Assembly (NCBI RefSeq): GCF_000143415.4
Contig: NW_003314368.1
Location: 82,792 to 146,791 of the forward strand
Length of the DNA: 64,000 bases
Source of the DNA: Selaginella moellendorffii
Taxonomy: Eukaryota; Streptophyta; Lycopodiopsida; Selaginellales; Selaginellaceae
Direction of reading: 5' to 3'
The position numbers and the translations under genes are program-made. A model generated the notes under the pieces. The model had not been told where the DNA came from. It did not search any database and saw only the letters and a program-made list of their open reading frames with translations. This document shows positions 1 to 9,903 of the stretch, in pieces. Each line of letters opens with the position of its first letter. The first letter of the stretch is position 1.

Positions 1-1250
1 GCAACCCATTTTTTTATAATCTTATGTGATTGTTGTAGAATGTTTTTAGATAATTAATACAATTGTCATCTAAGTCTCAAAGCATATGAAAACAGGAATA
101 TAGAATAAAATAGTTATATAGTTAACAACAAATGGTAAACCAAATATTCTAAAGATCCAGCAAAATACCCTTAGAATTGTTGTTCCACTTCACAAGAGAA
201 CATATTGGATCCAATTTATGTGTCTAGAACTATGGAATATCCTTCATGGGCATCACTTTAGAGAATCATAAATTGATTAGTCCCCCATAACCATTTTCTT
301 CATCAAACAATTGTTTGGCAAATAATGGTTTTTGTTTGCCTCGCTAGGAGGTATGGTAGTGCATCCATTTTCTTATGTCACATTAGGAGTATAAGCAAAG
401 GAGTGGGGATAAGAATAGTGCACTGTAAGAAAAGTTCTATAAAGTCAATAAAGTCATGGGCATTCTTGGAGGAGCTCTAAAAACACTTTAAAACCCACCC
501 TCAATTATGCCATACCAAGTGAGACACTAGAAATTTATAAATCATAGAACTAACATGAACTTCAACTAAAAAAATTCACTACTTTACAAAGTTATCTTCC
601 AGCTTCTCTTTCTTTTATTCTATGACATTAATGCTCAATAAAGTCTAGATTCAAAAACTTGAGGTATTTTTCCTTCTTATTTCAAATGCCAAGACAAGTC
701 TTTTTATCCCCATTAGTCATTTTGAGATTGAGAAGGTTTGAAAGAACTTTGAACATCCCTTTGTTTCATTTTGAAGATAGCTAAATTATTAGAGCGCAAG
801 AGAAATGAACCTTATACCAAGATTTGAATCTTGCTCATATATTGAATTTGGATTCTATTTTCTCAATGTTTCCTTGAAACTAGAGATCCACTTGGACTAA
901 AGTGCAACTTCCATCACAATGCAATAAATATAGTAAAAAAATTTCATAACACTCAGGATTTTCAAAAAACTCATCTAAAGAATCTTACATGGGATCATTT
1001 ACAGTGATATCTAGAATGGCATGGATGAATGGGATCATGATCCATAATGTGACCCATGCATGGCCCATTGGTGCATAGGATGGGTACATAAATATGAATG
1101 ATATGGATATTAGATACCAAATATATACCATTCCATGTGAAGAGGTGTGGGCATATTTTACAAAATGTCCAATAGGTATAAACCACGTGGCATAAGCATA
1201 GTAGGTGTCACGCTCCATCTAATCCGGAATAAAATACAATGGCCAAAACT
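1..1250. other. AT-rich intergenic sequence, no gene seen
   Basis: Strongly AT-rich with stops in all frames. The longest open frames (about 60-77 codons around 985-1218) consist of CATGG/CCCATG-rich sequence with no recognisable domain. It lies downstream of the HDAC stop, so it probably carries that gene's 3' UTR followed by decayed repeat sequence. Confidence 0.5.
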
Positions 1251-4029
1251 TTAGCTCCTTGGTGCTCGAGACGTCACGTACGCGAGGATTTGCTCGTGCG
1301 ACATATCTCCCTTTTCAAGTAGGCCATTGATTAAAGTGTTTTGATACGCCACCGAAGGAGCCCGGGTGGGAAGCTCCCCACACTCGAAACGTTTTGCATC
1401 TCTTTGCGAGCACCTGGAGGAATGTAAAACATGCATTGCATACCACTGTGTAAAACAGAAGCACTTACGTGATTGTGAGAATCGGCGCTCCATTTTTGTC
1501 GCCAAGATATAAGACGCTGCCATACCACGCGTTCTACAACAAAAAACCAATAAAAACCATGCACAGTAACAAGAATCTACCTCAATGAAGTCCACAATAT
1601 GAGGTGAACTTTTCAGCGTCTCAAAGTGGGATGGAGAAACCAAGCCGCTAGCTGCCACTGAGTCGAGCCTGTTCTCTTGAGCGAGTATACCATTGAACTG
1701 TTCTAGCCTGCACACAAAGGAACGAACATCAGCCCAAAATGGATCGGGTAGTTTGCCGGACGTTATTTTGTATGCTCGGAGATGGCAATTGTCGCCATCA
1801 GATGGCACTGGATTCAGGAACGCAACGCCTCCATTGCCCCACGAAAGAGATCTCTCTCGTCCAAAAAATAGTCGATGTGGAGCTGACAGCCAAAAGTCTT
1901 CCAGCGGCGGAGTTTTTTCAAGTAGACCTTGTCCTGGCACTTCAATACCTTCGACCTGCGAAGACAATGAGGAACCAGAAATCCAGAAGTAAGAAACACT
2001 ATACCTTGCCACCTTGGATGTAGCACATCAACCGAGCTGGCCACATATTAGAGCCATAAGTTGCGTACCATATGTATGGACTCGGGCTGTGAGGACTAGA
2101 GACCTCAGAACTCACGGATATCTGGACAATCTCCACAGTTTCTGAGCGAACAAAAACCTCACCATCGTGTGTTTCTTCGACTGCATCAGCCTCGGTAGTA
2201 AGCCTTTCGAAAGCCTTAACAAGTTCTCCATGGCCCGTAGTATTGCTGATTTCTGTAGTCACGACCACCTTTTCATCGAAGCTAAGCTTAGGTGTCTCCA
2301 GCTCTTCCTCCACCTCTTCCTCTGATTCCTCTTCAAATTCATATTCCTAGAGGGATAAAGAAGCAATGGATTATGCAAGATTAAACAAAAGTTTGTACCT
2401 TGGGAGGAGAGGATCTGGAAGCCGGCATTTCGATCTTTTCACGCAGAACAGGCCAGTATTGACACAGCTCCTGTCGGACCTGCCAAATAGCAGCTACACT
2501 TTCTTCACTATCACTCACTTAAGCACATTGCCCTGTGAGTGAGTCCAGAGATAAATAAAGAAATGCAGTATCGCGGAAGAGAGTCTTACCTTGTCAATGG
2601 TAGTCCATGTAGACTCGTAAGCTTGCTCAATCTCGTGGCGCTCACTTTGAATATCTCCAAGTAGAACTTGAACGCATGCCAAATACGATTCAGCAATCGA
2701 CTCAAGGTTGTAGCCTCCCTCAAGAGCTAGAACAATTTTTCCTCCAGCCAGTTGCATAAGCTAAGTAGAAAAACAGAAGAAAAAGAAAGATTAGAAGGCA
2801 CAACGACAATGCTTAGCTACTTACTTCCTGTGTCATGATCGAGTAACCTAGTGGTGTAAGCTTACAGCCACCCAACGGATCTCCTCGAGCTGAAAACACA
2901 AAAAAGATTAGATAGTTCACCTTCTATTATAAACTCATTCAAATGCGACCTGAATCAAAACCTCCCGATATAAGAACTATGTCAGGATTGAACTCCCTGG
3001 CCACTGGCATCAATACGTGCTCCCAAACAGCGACATAATCCGCGTCGCTATATCCACCACGAGGCCACGGGACATTGATATTAAACCCCGCACCGGCACC
3101 TCCTCCAACTTTATCGAAATTCCCTTCCTGACCTCCAGGGTAGAAGTATCCATCGTCATATCTTTCGCATGAAAAACCGTTATAGAAACAAATAGAAACA
3201 AACGAGAGCTGAGTCCATACCTGTGGACAGAGAAGTATAAAACGTTGGGATCTTGCCAAAACATGTTTTGGGTTCCATTTCCATGGTGAACATCCCAATC
3301 AACGATCAAGACTTTGTGCGACCCCGCCACCTACATCGAACAAAGCGCGTAAAGAAAGTAGAAACTTAAAAAAAAAGAGCAAACGAACAAGAAAAAGCAA
3401 AACAAGAGAAAAGAACACTCACTTTTCCCGATGAAAGAATTTGAGCTGCTACAGCAACGTTGTTAAATAGGCAGAATCCCATAGCTTCATCCGCTTCAGC
3501 GTGGTGCCCGGGTGGTCTCACTATAGCAGCGGCGGACGCGAGCTCTCCTCGAGCAACTTTGAGAGAGAGCTGTGGAATGTGAAGAAAGAAACTAGATTTC
3601 ATTCCACACGAAAAAAGAAGAGGGAAGGTTACCTCCACGACGGATCCGGCAGCTAGAAGTGCCGATTCCGACGAGCCATCGTTGAAATATATCGAGTTGT
3701 AGCGCCTCGCGAGAGCTGCTCGTCCTTCTTTCCCATAAGCTCTGCTGCTCACGGACGACATCTTCTCGATGTGCCTCTCCGTGTGGACTGTCGCGAGCTC
3801 TTCCGCCGTCGCTGGCCTCGCGTCCACTCGCACGCACCTGGCCAAGCATCCATCGCGCGGACGATCGAAATATTTCCACCGCGCAAAGAAAATGTTACCT
3901 GTCCAAGACGCCTGCATCCTCGAGGCGCTGCCAGATCGCTGTAATCCTCGCCGGCTGCTCTGGATGGAGCTTGTTGAAAGGATCGCGGTGCGCGCACATT
4001 CGCCGATCATACACCACTCCCACCGCCAT
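1251..4029 (-). CDS. HDA5: Class II histone deacetylase, HDA5/HDA18 type
   Basis: Zinc-dependent lysine deacetylase, multi-exon, minus strand. The ATG at 4029 gives [14 protein letters not shown], the usual start of the class II catalytic domain. Seen in order: [15 protein letters not shown] (tandem active-site His), [12 protein letters not shown] (zinc Asp and His), SGGFD (second zinc Asp) and LEGGYNL (loop with the catalytic Tyr). After an acidic linker a second module begins with [10 protein letters not shown] and runs through PHRLFFGRE, matching the C-terminal extension I know from Arabidopsis HDA5/HDA18. The YGSN loop resembles gamma-glutamylcyclotransferase-fold proteins (inference). 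Two short introns at about 1445-1495 and 1535-1580 can be read through without a stop and inflate the terminal open frame. A telo-box lies at 4042-4049 just upstream. Expected location is nucleus and cytoplasm. Family assignment is secure; exact exon edges are approximate. Confidence 0.9.
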
Positions 4030-4125
4030 TGCTCTCTCAAGAACCCTAAGTTTTAGCTTATAATGTTAAAAATCAAGCCACGTGTACACAAAAGCTATCC
4101 TACATGGCATAAACTATCTTCCACG

Positions 4126-6203
4126 TCACGCCTTTAATGCCAGATCCTTTCGCAAAATCTTCCCCGACGGCGTCTTTGGAATCGCATCGATGAAAGTCAC
4201 TCTTCGTACTCTCTTGTGAGCAGCCACCTTTGTAAAAAATCCCCAAAAAATTCATGAGCGATCCAGGAAGAACACGAATCTAAAAGAATCTTACATTTCT
4301 AGCGACGAAAACTCTCACTTCGTCCTCCGTGAGCTCTCCATCAGCGCTAGGAACGACAAATGCCACGGGAATCTCCCCGGCCTCCTCGTCTTTGGACCTG
4401 ATCAATCCATATCAGGTAGAACGCAATGGACAAAAACTTAGCTCGAGGAACCAAAGCTTACGCTACCACAGCAGCGTCCAAGACAAGAGGATGGGTTAAT
4501 ATCAATGCTTCTAGCTCAGCCGGGGCGACCTGGAAACACGAAAAAGAAATTTTTGATCCACAAGAACTTCAAGGCTTTCGCTTGGTGGTACCTGAAGGGT
4601 CTTGTACTTGATGAGCTCTTTGATCCTGTCCACCACGAACAAGTTCTCCGCGTCGTCGAAGTAAACAAGATCTCCAGTTCTCAGCCAATCATCGCTGATT
4701 ATGCTAAGCTTCGTTGCCTCCGGATTGCTAATGTAGCCTGTAAAGCACACCATGCTTTAGAAACCTCAAACAAAAAGTTCCTTGTACCGAGCATCGTTGT
4801 CGGAGAGCGTAAAAACAATTCTCCCTGGCAGTTTGGAGGCAGCGCGGCACCGCTACGAACGTCAAGAACTTTGGCTTCCACATTGGAGAGAAGGGTTCCA
4901 GCTGATGCTGTGTTACCACTTGCGACTGTGTCGTTCAAGGTGAGAGCCCCTGTCGCTTCGGTGATGCCATAAAGCTGAGAAAAAAACACTAATGTACTCA
5001 GTCCGGCAGAGTGAAAGCCTCACCTGAAAGAAAAATGCGTTTGGAAGTAAATGACTTAGAGTAAGCACCAGGTCCTCTCCCAGTGGGGCTGCACCACATA
5101 AACTAGCTCGCAAGGATGTAAAGTCGTGCATCGTTGTGGTCTTGAGAAAAGAGAGCGTTAAAACACTGGAGTTCTTAGAAATGTGAGCTTACCTTTTGCA
5201 AAAACTTCGCGAGAGTGATGATCACCGGAGGAACGACATAGATGTGCGAGATCCGGTAGCTTTCGACCGCCGCTAGCATCGTACGCAGCTCAAAGCCCGG
5301 AAGGATCACTAGCCGGTTCCCAAGGTAGAGCTGCTTCAAAGTCACTGCAACCAGTCCAAAGATGTGTGACATTGGCAAGGCGCAAAGAGGAACGTCGTAT
5401 GAAAGTTTTCGTCCGGCAAGAGCACTCTCATATAATTCTTCGCGAGCAAGCTGCAAGATTTGCGCGACGACGTTGGCGTGAGACAGCACCACTGCCTTGC
5501 TCATCCCGGTCGTTCCCGACGAGTACAAAATAGCTGCTGGATCGTCTCTGTGAATTCGTGGCTGGACAGTCGAGGAAGCTCGTACTTTCACTGCCTTTCC
5601 GGGATCTTCTGCTAGAGAAAACGATCCATCGTCATCCATGACTATAGTTTCCAGGCCCAGTCCTCTTGTCTTGAACAAGAGCTCGCTAGTTGTGATCACC
5701 ATCTTCGCGTTTGCAAGCCTTGCTTGGAACTCGACGTCTTTAGCAGATCCCATTGGACTGGGAGTAGCAACCACAGCTCCAATCCTGGCAATGGCCATCA
5801 CTGCAAGCGGATAGTATATCGAGTTTGGAGCCAGTAGCATCACAACATCCCCCTGCTCGATCCCCAAGTGATGGAGACAAGTTGCCAGAGATACTGTTTC
5901 TTCCATGACTTGATCAAATGTAAGCTCTCGTCCCGTGACTCCATCCATCAGCGCGACATTGTTGGCCGGATTTAAGATGTTTTTCGATGAAACGAATGTT
6001 GCAAAGTCCAGCAGCTCGCCCTCCGGAAACACGATATCACAGCGGTCACTGGCGTAGATCCCAGACTGGCGATCGTAAGCTGCGCTGGTGACTTTTCTTT
6101 TACTCGTGACGCCCATGCTACTGAACACCAGATAGCTCTTCCTCTGGCTTTGATGGCCCTTAAAGAGCATGGAGGTCTGGAGAGCGCACGAAGCAGCAGC
6201 CAT
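4126..6203 (-). CDS. 4-coumarate:CoA ligase-like AMP-forming ligase
   Basis: ANL-superfamily enzyme that adenylates a carboxylic acid and then forms the CoA thioester. The first exon (to about 5193) carries the AMP-binding P-loop [15 protein letters not shown]; later exons carry YGITEATG, the TGD/DR hinge region ([18 protein letters not shown]) and the C-terminal catalytic Lys in [10 protein letters not shown]. The stop is at 4126-4128 and the protein ends LKA, so no classical PTS1 is visible. The box II motif of true 4CLs (GEICIRG) is replaced by GELFLRS, which argues for a 4CL-like acyl-CoA synthetase with fatty, jasmonate-type or unknown acid substrate rather than a lignin-pathway 4CL. The N-terminal ~50 residues are basic and Ser-rich and could be a targeting extension. 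A degenerate partial copy lies at 15.64-16.65 kb. Confidence 0.85.
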
Positions 6204-6313
6204 TAATCCGCTGAGAAGTACATATCTTCGTATCTGATATACAAGGAGGGCGGTCTCTACAAAGAAGCTTTAGTGTCAGGAGGGAAAAATCCAGTACAAT
6301 ACTTAACTAGATT

Positions 6314-8238
6314 TTACCAGCGGAAATTCTTCCATTCCCGACGTCTGTGATCTTGTCTTTCCTCCGCCTGTGAAGAACAGCAGCTCTCGGCGGCACAATC
6401 TTCGCTCTCGCTCGCAGTTTCCCATTCGGATTCCTCCTGGCCCTCAGGGGCAGATAGATCGTCTTCCACTTCGCTGCTCGAGCCAATATCACCACCACCT
6501 TCTCGTTCGCCACCTTCGCATTGTACTCCTCCATGCTTCGCAGCAGCCTCGTTAAACAGCCATATCGCCTGCATCTGCTTCTTGATCAGCTGATCCACGT
6601 ATCTGGGAACTTTGCTGTTTCCCTTGCCCTCCGATTCGCCAAAAGACTCGTTGACGAATAAGATGGCGTCCAAAAGGCTCTCCTTGGCCAGTCCCAGGCA
6701 GTCGTAAGCCTGTGATCTTCTCCACAGGCTCTTTCCATGTCGGTTGACTGGGTTGTGAATGCACAGCGCTCGGGTAGTGTCGCTGATCGCAGCCTCGGGA
6801 TTCTGGAGAAGTAGCTGGCACTGAGCTCTGTTGCTATGAAGTGTGACTCTTTCCTTCTTAGCCTTGATCGGACAAAGTGCTAGAGCCTCGGTGTACTTCG
6901 TTGCGGCTCCTTGAATGTCACCAGCTGAAAAGTAGGCGTTCCCCTCCAGCTTGCTCACGAGAGCTGCTGCGAGCCTGATTTGCACGTCCTCTTTCGGTAA
7001 ATTCTTCTCCATTCTTACTCGATCGTGAAAGGCCTCCAGCTGCTTTATCAAAGATCTTGTTCGCGGTTGGAATTTCTTGGAAAGGTCGACTTCGTTCTTA
7101 AACACTAGGTTCTGCACGAGTAAATTTCCAAGCCTCTTGTATTCCCCTATGGTTGGTAGTTCTGCCAAATCAATAAGAGCAAGAAGTGCTTTGTCGAGAA
7201 CCTGGCAAAAAAGAAAATTTTAAAAGAAAATCAGATTGAAACGAACTTCCAAAGAAAACATGAACTTGCCTTGGACCTACTGTCAACGTCTTGGATCAAC
7301 CACACAAGACAGTCCACCGCCATGTGTTGCCAGTCATCCGACGAGCGAGAGACGTTGCATAGAGTTTCAATCACCGCATCACACTCCGCAACAGCCTGCT
7401 TACCCAGCCTTCGATGGCATAAAGTTCTTATCAGCCCGACACCAGCGGGCGAGTTCTCGTTCGCAAGGCCTCCCCACGTACCAGAAAGCTTGATCAGATA
7501 CTCCGGTTGACAGATGGTCGACAAGAACTCATCCTTGAACGCAAAGCAGTTGATGAGTTGCAATGACCAGCACTGAAGCTGGCTCGCCCAGGCCTCGGCA
7601 TTTCTCGACTCAACCTCCAAGCCTCCAACTCCTCTGGTAAGAAGGTCACAGTGGTAAGCCAGCCTCTTGTCCACGAACTGGAGGAAATGCGTGTAGACAA
7701 TCTCCGGAGCATCGACTGATAGTTGCATGGAGAGGTCCAGAATCTCACCATAAGCTGCAATGTAAGGAAAGGTAACGTCGTAGCTAGCCAGGTGACCAAG
7801 AGCACGCACCGCCACCCTCTGTTCCACCCAAGTCATCCTCCCTCGAAGAAGCTCCAGAAGCGCTGGAATCACTCCCGCCGAGACTGCTCTCTCGGCAAAG
7901 TCCTCCACCACCATGGTATACGAGCCGATGATGTGAGCTGCGTAGTAAGGAATAAAGATGTTTTGGTCGTGCGCCAGCCATCGCCTGTTGGTGAGGCCTT
8001 TCCAGATCAATGCGGCCATGCATTCGAAGACCCCGAGATCGACGAACTCGGCATTGCTTGGCTGTGCCATGGCGCTGTTCCATAAGCCGCTGATCGGGAT
8101 AACCTGTCCATCGTCGTCTTCACCGGGGAGATCCTTGAAGAACTTTGCAATGCTGGGGCGGCGCTTGGATGGATTTACGTCTCGCATGAGGCAGAAGAAG
8201 CATCCGGGGTATGGACAATCGGAATCGCTCTTGTCCAT
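6314..8238 (-). CDS. ARM-repeat / TPR plant protein
   Basis: Two coding exons: 8238-7270 (323 codons) and 7201-6314 (295 codons plus stop), about 618 residues. The N-terminus has a Cys-rich motif DCPYPGCFFC followed by helical ARM-like repeats (about residues 60-320, e.g. GVIPALLELLRGR, EQRVAVRALGHLA). The second exon holds a TPR block (EGNAYFSAGDIQGAATKYTE, about residues 430-540) and an acidic Glu/Ser-rich tail. I recognise the layout as the conserved plant ARM/TPR-like protein; its molecular role is not established to my knowledge. The reading frame closes only if the intron starts with GC: the boundary is AAG|GCAAGT and ends TTGCCAG|GT, phase 0. Confidence 0.85.
7202..7269 (-). other. GC-AG intron of the ARM/TPR gene
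   Basis: On the minus strand the exon ends CCAAG and the intron begins GCAAGT, the strongest form of GC donor; it ends TTTTTTGCCAG after a pyrimidine-rich tract. Removing these 68 bases joins Ser-Lys to Val-Leu-Asp in phase 0 and keeps the conserved reading frame. No GT donor nearby gives an open frame with a good consensus. Confidence 0.8.
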
Positions 8239-9042
8239 CCTTGCGCCTATAAAATCCTATAGAAGTAGCTCCATCAGACCTGGAGAAGGAAGAAAAACAA
8301 AGTTTGATCACCCGATCATTGCTGAGAAGTGAAAGGAAATCGAATGGGAGTACCTTTTGGATCACAAGCTTGGGCAAATCGGCATCGCTAAGTCAACAGC
8401 TCCACTAAATGCTATCACTCGGGCCGTCCGGCAGCATTGACCTCTTGGGGGAAGTATTGGAAGGAGTGAGAAGATCAGAGCAGGGAGTGGACTTTTTGAC
8501 AGAAATATCTGGCGCTCCTCACCTCGATCGCTGCGCAGGGATCAAGAACACTGGATCTTGCGAGGCGCGGTAGCTGAATGCTGATGCCAGGCTGAGAATC
8601 ACCGCAATGCCGCTACGGCGCCCGGCAGGAACGAGCGGGCGATCGATGGATCGTCCGGGCGCCTTGCGCGCGAGTGACCTAGGGTAGACTGGTACCTGCG
8701 TGGCCGCATTCAATACTACTCTACTACCACGGCTGTTTCAGTGGATTTCTATATGCAGAGAATATCTTTACCATGATCAGGAATATTCTAGCTTTTGCTT
8801 TTAAATTTTCTTCAGCTCGCGTGCTCAACGTCATGGACCATCGCATTTGGACGGATTTTGTTATGACATTGACGGGCCCATAGCCATGACATCGACGTGT
8901 AAAGCTCTATTTCGACGTGGACAGCTGGACTATAAAGGTTAAAAGCTAAACGAGAAAAAGCTTACTGCCAGATAAGCTGCTGACTAGTGCCAGCGTGGCA
9001 AAACTTGATGACATGTCATGAAAACAAAAATCGTGGTGCCAC
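8239..9042. other. Intergenic region between the ARM/TPR gene and S19
   Basis: About 800 bases with short spurious frames only. It contains the ARM/TPR 5' leader side (8239 to about 8400) and the 3' side of the S19 gene. No promoter element stands out except short T/A-rich patches. Confidence 0.4.
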
Positions 9043-9681
9043 CTAAGCAACCGGCGGCACAGCCACTCTTCCAGCCACTTGATCCAAGTCTCTTCGTCCC
9101 TGGGAGGTGATTCTCCGCCCACTGCGAAGAACACACAGAAACTCAATCCCCCAAGTTTTCTTTCGATCGATCGAGAGAGATTTTCTCTTCGCTTACCCCT
9201 TGGGTTCCTTCTCAATGATGTCGATCTTCTCAAGCTGCTTTAGAACGTGCCTGGCGATGGCACCGCTGCTTTTGCAGAAATGCGAAGGCCGGGCACCATT
9301 CCTCTTGCTGCCGCCATAGATCTTCTTGAAAGCCCCGACGCCAATGCCGCCGCGGAGGTAAATCTTCCTCGCCATGGACGCTGTGATTCAACCCAAATCA
9401 CGAATCAATCAATCACTCGATCAAAAGCATTCTCTCTGTAAATCTCACCAGCGCGCACGTAGAACCAGTCCGGATCGTAGGGAGCGAGCTCCTTGGCGAC
9501 AGAGGTCTTGACAATGTCAGTCCAGGGCGGAAGCTCGACCTGAATTGGAGCAAGACAGTAATTTCCATCAATCGAGTCGCGAGCGCTGCCATACCTTGCC
9601 AGATCTCTTGAGATGCGCAGCGTAGGCACGGACGAACTCGTGCGAGGAGACATCCTTCACCGTCTTGGAAGTAGCCGCCAT
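9043..9681 (-). CDS. RPS19: 40S ribosomal protein S19 (eS19)
   Basis: Small-subunit protein needed for 18S rRNA maturation. Minus strand, four exons. The ATG at 9681 gives [16 protein letters not shown]. Then [45 protein letters not shown], the [12 protein letters not shown] motif, and the end [17 protein letters not shown] to the stop at 9043-9045. Joining exons gives the usual length of about 143 residues. The leader (about 9691-9717) holds several CCCTAA telo-box units, as expected for plant ribosomal protein genes. Confidence 0.95.
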
Positions 9682-9690
9682 CGCGCTCTC

Positions 9691-9717
9691 AAGCCCTAAG
9701 CCCTAACCCTAAACCCC
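9691..9717 (-). promoter_or_regulatory. Tandem telo-boxes upstream of RPS19
   Basis: The plus strand reads AAGCCCTAAGCCCTAACCCTAAACCCC, three to four AACCCTA-type units directly upstream of the S19 start codon. Telo-boxes are known to drive expression of translation genes in plants; the link here is inferred from position. Confidence 0.7.
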
Positions 9718-9903
9718 AAAAAGTAGATTCCTCTCGTATATACCAAGGCTTTATATATTGAGCTTGTTGAACGAATATTTGTAGGCACAGTCACAGAATA
9801 TTCAAAAGAATATTCGATATTTAAGAACTTTTGAACGGGAAAACGTTTTGTTCTTGCGATTCAGTAGGAACAAAAAACTCTCTTTTCTTCGTTTCTTGCC
9901 AAA

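Noticed and set aside
1018-1110. CATGGCCCAT-rich sequence at the left end resembling a stretch near 61330-61375
   Set aside because: Similarity is limited to a short palindromic core; no boundaries or longer alignment could be made out.
1251-2012. Reading the 253-codon terminal HDAC frame as one uninterrupted exon
   Set aside because: Two segments with GT/AG-type ends and non-conserved Cys/Phe-rich translation interrupt the conserved C-terminal domain; removal restores [12 protein letters not shown]-type sequence.
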